Assembly: GCA_010365175.1 (NCBI GenBank)
Contig: JAAFGW010000101.1
Span: 1 to 9,209, forward strand
DNA: 9,209 nt
Direction of reading: 5' to 3'
DNA from: Sulfuriferula multivorans
Lineage (GTDB): Bacteria; Pseudomonadota; Gammaproteobacteria; Burkholderiales; Thiobacillaceae
Under the pieces are notes generated by a model. The model ran no database searches. It saw only the letters and a program-made list of their open reading frames with translations, and was not told where the DNA came from. Made by a program: the position numbers and the translations under genes. Shown here in pieces: positions 1-6,965 of this stretch (within the stretch, counting starts at the first letter, position 1; the number at the start of each line of letters is the position of its first letter).

Positions 1-2
1 GG

Positions 3-707
3 CCGGGCGGCGAATGGCTCGCCACGCAATACTGGAACGTGCAGGGCGATCCCGCCTGGCTGCGCGCGCAGATTGGCGTTCTGGGTCTCACCGATAGCAC
101 GTCGTTGAAAGCGCTGGTCGGCGGCGTCGGGCGTAACGCGGCGAAGTTCGGTCTGGCGGTGTTCGCGTTGTTTTTTCTGTATCGTCACGGCGACAGCGTG
201 CTGGCGCAGTTTCGTGGGGTGGCCACGCGCTGGCTGGGCGAGGCGGCCCGCGGCTATATCCTGGCGGTTGGCGTGACGGTGCGTGCGGTGGTGTTCGGCA
301 TTGTGCTGACCGCCCTGGCGCAGGGGGTGCTCGCCGGGCTGGGCTACTGGGTGGCCGGCATATCGGCGCCGGCATTATGGGGGGTAATAACTGCCCTGAT
401 ATCGCTGATTCCTTTTGTTGGCCCGGTGGTGTGGATCGGACTGTCCTTGAGCCTGTTGGCACACGGCGAAACTCAAGCCGCATTGGGGCTCTTTTTGTGG
501 GGTGCGCTGGTGGTGAGCTGGATCGACAACCTGATTCGCCCGATCGTCATCAGCGGGCCGACGCGGATTCCGTTTTTGCTGGTGTTTTTGGGGGTGCTCG
601 GCGGCCTCAATGCATTTGGCCTGATCGGCCTGTTTCTGGGGCCGGTGCTGCTCGCTGTGTCGGTAGCCATTTGGCGTGAATGGCAGGTTCACGCGCGTTC
701 AGTCTGA
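3..707 (+). CDS. AI-2E family transporter (PerM/YdiK type), 3' part
   Basis: The gene runs in from the left edge, so its start lies outside the window; 234 C-terminal residues are visible, about two thirds of the usual ~350. This family consists of inner-membrane proteins with about eight helices, assigned to autoinducer-2 export or to cation/permease roles; the substrate here cannot be told. Several hydrophobic helices are visible. The family hallmarks are IPFVGP (positions 408-425) and the C-terminal block WIDNLIRPIVISG, followed by a glycine-rich helix (VLGGLNAFGLIG) and LGPVLLA. The C-terminal end is short and polar. The frame is open upstream of a GTG at 39, and the residues there fit the protein, so that GTG is internal. 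Family assignment is firm; function is not. In related bacteria such genes often sit near purM, but that region is outside this window. Confidence 0.9.
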   Translation, partial: PGGEWLATQYWNVQGDPAWLRAQIGVLGLTDSTSLKALVGGVGRNAAKFGLAVFALFFLYRHGDSVLAQFRGVATRWLGEAARGYILAVGVTVRAVVFGIVLTALAQGVLAGLGYWVAGISAPALWGVITALISLIPFVGPVVWIGLSLSLLAHGETQAALGLFLWGALVVSWIDNLIRPIVISGPTRIPFLLVFLGVLGGLNAFGLIGLFLGPVLLAVSVAIWREWQVHARSV

Positions 708-868
708 ACCGGGCGCCAGCACTTCAAGGCACTTGAGGGGTGAGCTTGGTGGTATCCTTGCAAACTGCGCAGGGGCTTTTGCCGGCATGCGCGAATCCAT
801 CCCGCCGCTTATGCGACCCGTGCACGCTCCCCTACAACGCAACACTCAAACAGACAGCACTTGCAGCC

Positions 869-1174
869 ATGACCAACCCAAAGATGACCTATGCCGGATT
901 TCACCATGACAAACATGGGATCACCATGATGGGGCGCGTTGTGCTGGATGCTTGGGTGTTTGGATTTTTGCCCGAAACTGAAGATTGTGCTGGCTGGGAT
1001 CTGGGCCGTATGCAAGTGCTGATGGAAAAGATCGAGGCCGAGTGGGACAAATACATGAATCTGCCCAGCCGGCTGCCGCCTGAGCTGCGTGACCGTCACA
1101 CGGCCATATATAAAATGGCGGTGGAAGAGGCGCGCAAAAAAGGCTGGGATCCCGAACTCGGCGAAGACGATTAA
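869..1174 (+). CDS. Conserved-looking hypothetical protein, 101 aa
   Basis: I do not recognise this protein. It is a small soluble protein with no signal peptide and no convincing membrane helix. The N-terminal third has a histidine-rich stretch (HHDKHG, residues 12-17), then a hydrophobic segment (VVLDAWVFGFLPE). The C-terminal half is charged and probably helical (residues 46-62 and 72-92), ending in an acidic tail (ELGEDD). The start is uncertain: ATG at 869 and ATG at 884 are both possible and neither has a clear Shine-Dalgarno sequence. A GTG at 740 would add 43 residues of low-quality sequence and is unlikely. It lies 161 bases after the transporter and 44 bases before the methyltransferase, on the same strand. 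The clean protein-like composition and the absence of an equally good frame on the other strand argue that it is real. Confidence 0.7.
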   Translation: MTNPKMTYAGFHHDKHGITMMGRVVLDAWVFGFLPETEDCAGWDLGRMQVLMEKIEAEWDKYMNLPSRLPPELRDRHTAIYKMAVEEARKKGWDPELGEDD

Positions 1175-1218
1175 GCCATTTATTTGATTGCCGTTATCAA
1201 CTCGCCTGATTTGCCTCT

Positions 1219-2466
1219 ATGGAATTGACTCCACCGCTGCTGCAACTCGCTACCCAGGCACTTGACCTGGTGCTGGATTTCAAACGCCCGGCTGATGCCG
1301 AGCTGTCGGCATTTTTCCGCGACCACAAGAAGCTTGGATCGCATGACCGTGCATTTGTCGCCGAAGCCGTATTCGGCGTGCTGCGACGTTATCGCTATCT
1401 GTCGGTGGTGGTGCCGGCTGCCAATCCGCGCACGTTGGTGATTGCCTGGTTGATCAAGGCGCGTGGCATGAGTGGCGCGGTGTTGGAACAATTCGCCAAG
1501 CCCGAACTGATCGATCATATCCGCAACGCCAAAACCGATGATCTGCCGCTGGGCATCGCAGCCGATCTGCCCGACTGGGTGATCGAAAAGCTGCAGTTGT
1601 CGATGCGTGATGCCGATATCCTTGCGCTAGGCCGCGCCTTGCAGTTGCAAGCGCCGCTGGATGTACGCGTCAATACGATCAAGGCAAACCGCGAGACTGT
1701 ACTGGCGCAGTTGCTCGCAGAGGGCATGGCCGTTGAGGCCACGCCGTATTCGCCGTGGGGCATCCGCTTCAAAGAGCATCCGGCGATCAACCGTCATCCC
1801 CTGTTCGTCAATGGCAGTCTGGAAGTACAGGATGAAGGCAGCCAACTGTTGGCGCTGTTGGTTGGCGCGCGGCGCGGCGAAATGGTGTGCGACTTTTGCG
1901 CAGGGGCGGGGGGTAAAACTCTTGCCATCGGCGCGATGATGGCATCGAGTGGGCGCCTCTATGCATTCGATGTGGCCGAAAAGAGACTGGTCAAGATGAA
2001 GCCGCGGCTGGCGCGTTCAGGTTTGTCCAACGTCATGCCGCAGTTACTCTCATCCGAGAACGATACGCGGGTGAAACGGCTGGCCGGCAAGCTCGACCGC
2101 GTGCTGGTTGATGCGCCATGCTCGGGGCTGGGCACCGTTCGCCGCAATCCCGACCTGAAATTCCGGCAGTCGCCCGAAAGCGTGGCAGAACTGACGCAAA
2201 AGCAGACCGCCATTCTGCGCTCGGCGGCCAAGCTGTTGAAGCCCGGCGGTCGACTGGTGTATGCAACATGCAGCCTGTTGACGGAAGAAAATGAGGCGGT
2301 TGTCGAGACGTTGTTGGCTGAAGGACAATTTACGCTGTTGCCGGTTCACGAACTATTGGCGCAGAGTAAGATCGACCTCGATACGGGCCCCATGCTCAAG
2401 ATGTCCCCTTCAATACATGGTACGGACGGCTTTTTTGCGGCAGTTCTAGTTAAGACAGCTGGTTAA
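1219..2466 (+). CDS. RsmB/NOP-family SAM-dependent RNA cytosine-5 methyltransferase
   Basis: This 415-residue protein probably methylates C5 of a cytosine in 16S rRNA, using S-adenosylmethionine. Residues 1 to about 130 form a NusB-like helical RNA-binding domain (the segment SHDRAFVAEAVFGVLRRYRYLS is typical). The Rossmann methyltransferase domain follows. Motif I is CDFCAGAGGKT (residues 224-234), which binds SAM. Motif IV is DAPCSG, with Cys301. Motif VI is YATCS, with Cys351. In this family the TCS cysteine attacks C6 of the base and the PCSG cysteine helps release the product; both are present, so the enzyme looks active. Motif I reads CAGAGGKT rather than the CAAPGGKT of E. coli RsmB, so this may be a paralogue instead of RsmB itself. 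ATG 1219 has no strong ribosome-binding site. The last codons lie in a 13-bp tandem duplication. Confidence 0.9.
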   Translation: MELTPPLLQLATQALDLVLDFKRPADAELSAFFRDHKKLGSHDRAFVAEAVFGVLRRYRYLSVVVPAANPRTLVIAWLIKARGMSGAVLEQFAKPELIDHIRNAKTDDLPLGIAADLPDWVIEKLQLSMRDADILALGRALQLQAPLDVRVNTIKANRETVLAQLLAEGMAVEATPYSPWGIRFKEHPAINRHPLFVNGSLEVQDEGSQLLALLVGARRGEMVCDFCAGAGGKTLAIGAMMASSGRLYAFDVAEKRLVKMKPRLARSGLSNVMPQLLSSENDTRVKRLAGKLDRVLVDAPCSGLGTVRRNPDLKFRQSPESVAELTQKQTAILRSAAKLLKPGGRLVYATCSLLTEENEAVVETLLAEGQFTLLPVHELLAQSKIDLDTGPMLKMSPSIHGTDGFFAAVLVKTAG

Positions 2467-2474
2467 GACAGCCG
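2449..2474 (+). repeat. 13-bp tandem duplication across the methyltransferase stop codon
   Basis: Two adjacent units, GTTAAGACAGCTG (2449-2461) and GTTAAGACAGCCG (2462-2474), match at 12 of 13 bases. Because 13 is not a multiple of three, the second copy is read in another frame and supplies the TAA stop at 2464-2466. Removing one copy would give an ending VKTAA and a TGA stop instead of the present VKTAG and TAA. Confidence 0.85.
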
Positions 2475-2499
2475 CTTGATTTGCTGCAGGTATTGCAGT

Positions 2500-2530
2500 T
2501 TGAACGGGATGTTTTTTTCGGCCTGATAAT
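2500..2530 (+). promoter_or_regulatory. Possible promoter of the acyl-CoA synthetase gene
   Basis: A -35-like TTGAAC (2500-2505) and a -10-like GATAAT (2525-2530, five of six consensus bases) are separated by 19 bases, longer than ideal. The expected transcription start would fall at about 2536-2537, on or next to the ATG, which has no Shine-Dalgarno sequence before it. If used, this promoter would give a leaderless or nearly leaderless message. Weak evidence from motif inspection only. Confidence 0.3.
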
Positions 2531-2535
2531 TTGAT

Positions 2536-4350
2536 ATGACCGCTGTGAGATTCGACCCTGATGCGCTCGGCAGCTTGTGCGGTTTGTTTCGCGCACGTGT
2601 CGCCGCATCGCCAGATCAGCTTGCCTACCGTCAGTTCGATGAGGCGAGCGACGCCTGGGTCAGCCACACCTGGGCACAGGTGGCCGCTGAGGTGGCGCGC
2701 TGGCAGGCTGCCCTGATCAAGGAAGGCCTTATCCCCGGGGATCGCGTGGCCGTGATGCTGAAAAACAGCGTCGAATGGGTGATCTTTGATCAGGCTGCAC
2801 TTGCACTGGGACTCGTCACCGTGCCGTTGTATCTCGATGACCGCCCCGAAAATGCAGCGTATATCCTTAATCATTCCGGTTCAAAATTACTGCTGGTTGA
2901 AGGCAAGTTTCAGCACAAGAAGCTGGCCGAAATCACGGGCTCGACTACGACCTTGCAACATATCGTCAGTCTGGTGGCGCCTGACAGCGAGTTGGTGAGC
3001 TGGAGTACCCGCTTTGTGGTGGCTGCCGACTGGCTGGCTGCAGCAAACGATACGCCGATACCCGAACGTCACCTGAGCCCGGATCTCCTGGCGAGCATCG
3101 TCTATACATCGGGCACCACGGGACGGCCAAAAGGCGTGATGTTGACGCACGAAAACATCTTGCGAAATGTCTTTGCCGCGTCGGCATTTGCGGATTTTGG
3201 TCCGCACCCGGTGTTCTTGTCCTTCCTGCCGTTATCGCACATGTTTGAGCGCACCGCCGGCTATTACCTGCCGATGCTGCTGGGCGCCGAGGTTGCGTAT
3301 GCACGTTCGATCGCCCAACTGGCCAATGATCTACTGGCCATTCGCCCCACCGTGCTGATTTCTGTACCGCGCATTTATGAGCGGGTGTATGGGCGAATTC
3401 AGGATGGGTTGGCCAAGAAAGGCTTGGTGGCGAAAATATTGTTCAATCTGGCCGTGCGGGTGGGTTGGCGTCGTTTTGAGTATGTTCAGGGGCGCGCGAG
3501 CTGGCACCCCGAACTATGGATGTGGCCGCTCTTGAATAAACTGGTTGCGGGCAATGTCACCGCGAAACTGGGCGGGCGGCTGGAATTGGCAATTTCCGGC
3601 GGTGCGGCGCTGTCGCCCGATATTGCGCGCGTTTTCATTGGCCTGGGTGTGCCTATTTACCAAGGCTACGGACTCACCGAAACCAGCCCGGTGGTATGCT
3701 GCAACCGGCCGGGCGACAATCTGCCCTCGAGTATCGGCAAGCCTCTGCCAGGAATCGAAGTGAAGATAGGCGACGAAGATGAATTGCTCACCCGCAGCCG
3801 CTGCGTGATGCGCGGCTACTGGCAGAATGAAGAAGCCACGCACGAATTGATCGATTCCGCGGGCTGGGTTCACACCGGCGACAAGGCGCGAGTCGATGCC
3901 CACGGTTTTTACACCATTGTGGGCCGCATCAAGGACATCATCGTGTTGAACAACGGTGAGAAAGTCCCGCCCAGTGATATGGAGTCCGCGATTCTGCTTG
4001 ATCCTTTGTTCGAGCAAGTGATGATCGTCGGCGAAGGCAAACCCTATCTGGCCGCGCTGACCGTTTTGAACGAAGAACACTGGCAAGCCTTTGCAGCCAG
4101 CATTCACGTCGATTCAACACATCCCATGATCCTTCGCGATCCCAAGGTGATCAAGTTGATCACCAAACGCGTGGCGGCACATCTCAAACATTTTCCGGCA
4201 TATGCTCAGATCCGGCGCTTGCATCTGGACCTCACGCCCTGGACTGTGGATGACGGGTTGCTTACCCCCACCCTTAAAGTCAAACGCAATCAGGTACTCG
4301 AACGGTACCGTGTGGCGGTTGATGCCATGTATGTTGATTTCGCGCGTTAA
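2536..4350 (+). CDS. Long-chain acyl-CoA synthetase (AMP-binding, FadD-like)
   Basis: This 604-residue enzyme of the adenylate-forming superfamily likely activates a long-chain fatty acid to acyl-CoA using ATP and coenzyme A, in the cytoplasm or on the inner membrane. The P-loop-like motif YTSGTTGRPKG occupies residues 190-200. GYGLTETSP is the adenine-binding block. HTGD starts at residue 446, and the hinge GRIKDIIVLNNGEKVPP follows it. The catalytic lysine of the mobile C-terminal lobe is probably in PTLKVKR (Lys581). Length fits FadD/FadD15-type ligases, which are around 600 residues. ATG 2536 lacks a ribosome-binding site; the amino end still aligns with the family, so I kept it. It is 69 bases after the methyltransferase and 27 bases before a FadL-type channel, which supports fatty acids as the substrate. 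Exact chain length is not readable. Confidence 0.92.
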   Translation: MTAVRFDPDALGSLCGLFRARVAASPDQLAYRQFDEASDAWVSHTWAQVAAEVARWQAALIKEGLIPGDRVAVMLKNSVEWVIFDQAALALGLVTVPLYLDDRPENAAYILNHSGSKLLLVEGKFQHKKLAEITGSTTTLQHIVSLVAPDSELVSWSTRFVVAADWLAAANDTPIPERHLSPDLLASIVYTSGTTGRPKGVMLTHENILRNVFAASAFADFGPHPVFLSFLPLSHMFERTAGYYLPMLLGAEVAYARSIAQLANDLLAIRPTVLISVPRIYERVYGRIQDGLAKKGLVAKILFNLAVRVGWRRFEYVQGRASWHPELWMWPLLNKLVAGNVTAKLGGRLELAISGGAALSPDIARVFIGLGVPIYQGYGLTETSPVVCCNRPGDNLPSSIGKPLPGIEVKIGDEDELLTRSRCVMRGYWQNEEATHELIDSAGWVHTGDKARVDAHGFYTIVGRIKDIIVLNNGEKVPPSDMESAILLDPLFEQVMIVGEGKPYLAALTVLNEEHWQAFAASIHVDSTHPMILRDPKVIKLITKRVAAHLKHFPAYAQIRRLHLDLTPWTVDDGLLTPTLKVKRNQVLERYRVAVDAMYVDFAR

Positions 4351-4367
4351 ATTTTCAATAAATAACT

Positions 4368-4371
4368 GGAG
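4368..4371 (+). promoter_or_regulatory. Ribosome binding site of the FadL-type gene
   Basis: GGAG lies six bases before ATG 4378, the best Shine-Dalgarno site of the + strand genes here, and fixes that start. Confidence 0.7.
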
Positions 4372-4377
4372 AGATTC

Positions 4378-5598
4378 ATGACCTCATATACGTTTAAACG
4401 TTTACCGCTTGGTCTTGCATTGGCTGGAATGGCAAGCCTGACGCATGCCGCCGGTTTTGCGCTGGTCGAGCAGAACGCCAGCGGCCTCGGTAATGCCTAT
4501 GCAGGCCAGGCCGCGAGCGCGCAGGATGCCAGCACGATTTTCTTCAATCCGGCCGGGATGACCCTGTTGCCCGACCGCCAGGTTGTGATGGCGGGGCACC
4601 TTATCAAACCCCAGGCAGAATTCAATGGAACGGTGACCCCCGCAATTGGCGGCGATAATGGCGGCGATGCCGGGGGACTTGCGGTCGTCCCGAACGCCTA
4701 TTTCGCTTATCGCTTGACGCCGGATATCCATGTGGGTTTGGGTATGAACGCACCCTTTGGCCTTAAAACCGAATACGACAGCGCTTGGAAAGGTCGTACC
4801 CAGGCAATCAAGTCCGAACTCAAGACGATCAATCTCAACCCTTCGATAGCCTGGAAAGCCAGCGAAACGCTTTCACTGGGGGCGGGCCTGAGCATCCAGT
4901 ACGCTAAGGCAACATTGACTAGCAATGCCGGCACATCCGGTCTGGCCACCATCGAAGGGGATGATTATGGCTGGGGCTTCAATCTGGGCGCGCTGTGGCA
5001 GGTGAGTCCGGCGACCCGGATTGGCCTCGCCTACCGGTCAGAAGTGGAACAGAAACTTAAAGGTACGGCCGAGTTTTCACTGAATGCGCTTGGAAATGGC
5101 CCGATAAAAGCGAGCCTCACCCTGCCGGATAGCGCTTCACTCTCCGTGCTGCACAAACTGAATCCCAAGTGGGAATTGTTAGCTGACGTGACTTGGACCG
5201 GCTGGAGTGATTTTGATGAACTCCGTATTCTGCGTACCAGCGGTACGTTGCTCAGCCTGACACCCGAAAACTGGAGTGATAGCTACCGTTATTCGGTCGG
5301 GGCTAACTACCGCATGAATGACAAATTGACCCTGCGCGGCGGTGTGGCATACGACGAGACGCCCGTATCCGATATCTACCGCACCGCGCGCATTCCGGAT
5401 GAAAGCCGCACCTGGCTTGCATTCGGCGCGCAATACCGACTGTCCAACAGCAGTGCGATCGACTTTGGCTACGCCCATCTGTTCATCAAGGATGCACGCA
5501 TCAACAAAACTGAGGGGACGGCGCCCCCTATCACCCTGACCGGCAAGTATGAATCTTCGGTCGACATTCTTTCCGCGCAGTTCACCCACAATTTCTGA
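4378..5598 (+). CDS. Outer-membrane fatty acid/hydrocarbon channel, FadL/OmpP1/TodX family
   Basis: This 406-residue protein has a Sec signal peptide, with cleavage likely after LTHA (residue 24), giving a mature protein that starts AGFALVEQ. The next ~40 residues are the FadL hatch that plugs the barrel: small residues, SGLGNAYAG, and the family motif FFNPAGM (Asn57-Pro58-Ala59-Gly60). The rest alternates hydrophobic and polar residues as in a 14-strand barrel, and the protein ends in phenylalanine (QFTHNF), the usual signal for outer-membrane insertion. FadL proteins pass long-chain fatty acids, or in TodX-type members aromatic hydrocarbons, through a lateral opening. The acyl-CoA synthetase 27 bases upstream points to fatty acids. 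No promoter is evident in the short gap, so the two are probably cotranscribed. The next gene begins only three bases later. Confidence 0.92.
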   Translation: MTSYTFKRLPLGLALAGMASLTHAAGFALVEQNASGLGNAYAGQAASAQDASTIFFNPAGMTLLPDRQVVMAGHLIKPQAEFNGTVTPAIGGDNGGDAGGLAVVPNAYFAYRLTPDIHVGLGMNAPFGLKTEYDSAWKGRTQAIKSELKTINLNPSIAWKASETLSLGAGLSIQYAKATLTSNAGTSGLATIEGDDYGWGFNLGALWQVSPATRIGLAYRSEVEQKLKGTAEFSLNALGNGPIKASLTLPDSASLSVLHKLNPKWELLADVTWTGWSDFDELRILRTSGTLLSLTPENWSDSYRYSVGANYRMNDKLTLRGGVAYDETPVSDIYRTARIPDESRTWLAFGAQYRLSNSSAIDFGYAHLFIKDARINKTEGTAPPITLTGKYESSVDILSAQFTHNF

Positions 5599-5601
5599 AC
5601 C

Positions 5602-6903
5602 TTGGCGCAAACCATCCCCATCGACAACCTCCTTACGCGTCTGATCGACGAAAGTCAGGACGTTGTCCTGTTGTGGCAGTTGGGGGTGCTGGTGGCCTGC
5701 GCGCTGGCGGCCTGGGGCGCGATGCGCTTGGCCAAACCCTACCTCGACAATCCTGAATCGATTTGGTCGGCCGGCCGCGCAGGTGTCAGCCGGGTGAGTT
5801 ACCCCTTGTTCATGTTGCTGGCGTTATTGATTGGCCGTGACATCGCGAGTCTCTGGCTGAAAAGCACTCATCTGCTGAATCTGGCGGTGCCGCTCTTGCT
5901 TTCGCTGGTGGGCGTGCGGCTGGTGATTTACGCGCTACGCTATATTTTAGAGCCGCGCGCGTCGCTCAAGCTGTGGGAACGCAGCTTCGCCTGGCTGATC
6001 TGGGGCGCGTTCGCACTCCATATCACCGGCCTGCTTCCGCACATCCATGCTGCAATGGAAGGACTTTCCTTTCAGTCGGGCACGTATCGCTTCTCGCTGC
6101 TAACGCTGTTTCAGGCTGGGTTGGTCATCATGGTGGCAATCGTTGTTGCGCTGACGCTGGCGCGGCTGATTGAAAGCCGTTTGATGAGTATTACGCAGAT
6201 GAATTTATCGCTGCGTATGGCCTTGTCTAAAGCTGCGCGCACGGTGTTTCTGATTCTGGGGGTGCTGGTGGCCCTGCCCGCGGTTGGGATCGATCTCACC
6301 GTGTTGTCGGTGTTCGGTGGCGCGTTAGGCGTAGGGATAGGGTTTGGTCTGCAAAAGGTTGCGAGCAATTACATCTCCGGTTTCATTATCCTGCTGGACC
6401 GCTCGGTGCGTATCGGCGATCTGATTACTGTCGACAATCAATACGGCAAGGTCAGTCAGATTAATACCCGTTATACGTTGCTGATCGCGCTCGACGGCAC
6501 CGAAACCATCGTGCCGAATGAGTCATTGATCACGCACACAGTGATCAATCATTCCTTGTCCAAGCCCAATGTCCGGGTGGCGTTGCCCATTCAGGTTTCA
6601 TATGACTCCGACTTGAAACAGGTCGAGGCCTTGATGCTTGAGGCCGCCCATGAGCAAGGCCGGGTCATTCTCGACGAACCCGACATCCTTCCCAAGGTTT
6701 TGCTGCGTGAGTTTGCGGACAATGGCGTTTCGCTTGAGCTCGCCGTTTGGATTCGTGATGCCGGTGAAGGCCTGAATAATTTGCGCTCCGACATCAATTG
6801 GGGGATCTGGCGACGCTTTAAGACGGCAGGCATTGAAATCCCCTTCCCGCAACGGGTGGTGCATTGGGCCCCATCAGCAAATTTAACTTTGGATAACCCT
6901 TGA
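5602..6903 (+). CDS. Mechanosensitive ion channel protein, MscS family
   Basis: This 433-residue inner-membrane protein is larger than E. coli MscS (286) and has additional N-terminal helices. Likely membrane segments are residues 24-43, 66-86, 91-115, 126-147, 168-190 and 212-236. The pore helix follows (about 237-264; GGALGVGIGFGLQKVASNYISG), rich in glycine and alanine as in MscS TM3. The beta domain is RSVRIGDLITVDNQYGKVSQ and what follows (268-310, with TIVPNESLI). The C-terminal alpha/beta domain contains IEIPFPQR (411-418), the typical MscS ending. Such channels open on membrane tension and release solutes. The start is doubtful: TTG 5602 has no Shine-Dalgarno site, while TTG 5671 has AGGA ten bases upstream but would remove 23 residues. 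It lies in the same reading frame as the FadL gene, one codon after its TGA. Confidence 0.88.
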   Translation: MAQTIPIDNLLTRLIDESQDVVLLWQLGVLVACALAAWGAMRLAKPYLDNPESIWSAGRAGVSRVSYPLFMLLALLIGRDIASLWLKSTHLLNLAVPLLLSLVGVRLVIYALRYILEPRASLKLWERSFAWLIWGAFALHITGLLPHIHAAMEGLSFQSGTYRFSLLTLFQAGLVIMVAIVVALTLARLIESRLMSITQMNLSLRMALSKAARTVFLILGVLVALPAVGIDLTVLSVFGGALGVGIGFGLQKVASNYISGFIILLDRSVRIGDLITVDNQYGKVSQINTRYTLLIALDGTETIVPNESLITHTVINHSLSKPNVRVALPIQVSYDSDLKQVEALMLEAAHEQGRVILDEPDILPKVLLREFADNGVSLELAVWIRDAGEGLNNLRSDINWGIWRRFKTAGIEIPFPQRVVHWAPSANLTLDNP

Positions 6904-6928
6904 TTTTTATGGGATTTGTCCGTAGATT
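6900..6928 (+). promoter_or_regulatory. Possible promoter of the desaturase gene
   Basis: TTGATT (6900-6905) and TAGATT (6923-6928) each match the sigma-70 consensus at four of six bases and are 17 bases apart. The start of transcription would be near 6935, leaving a leader of about 30 bases with AGGA (6952-6955) ten bases before ATG 6966. It would let the desaturase be expressed apart from the upstream genes. Motif match only. Confidence 0.3.
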
Positions 6929-6965
6929 AGCTGATGACTTTGTCCTGTTTTAGGAACCAAAAACC

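Noticed and set aside
697..709. Palindrome GTTCAG-T-CTGAAC over the transporter stop codon
   Set aside because: Short, inside coding sequence and without promoter context; no support for an operator.
722..738. Hairpin with 7-bp stem and GCA loop after the AI-2E transporter gene
   Set aside because: No T run follows, so it is not a rho-independent terminator; stems of this size arise by chance.
740..868. GTG start at 740 extending the small unknown protein by 43 residues
   Set aside because: The added residues look like untranslated sequence, with no placed ribosome site; ATG 869 or 884 fits better.
2484..2498. CTGCA/TGCAG inverted repeat after the methyltransferase gene
   Set aside because: Only five base pairs and the T run lies too far downstream to be a terminator.
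3514..4107. A 197-codon open frame on the - strand inside the acyl-CoA synthetase gene
   Set aside because: The + strand frame carries all adenylate-forming motifs across this stretch; the antisense frame shows no recognisable domain and is a by-product of codon composition.
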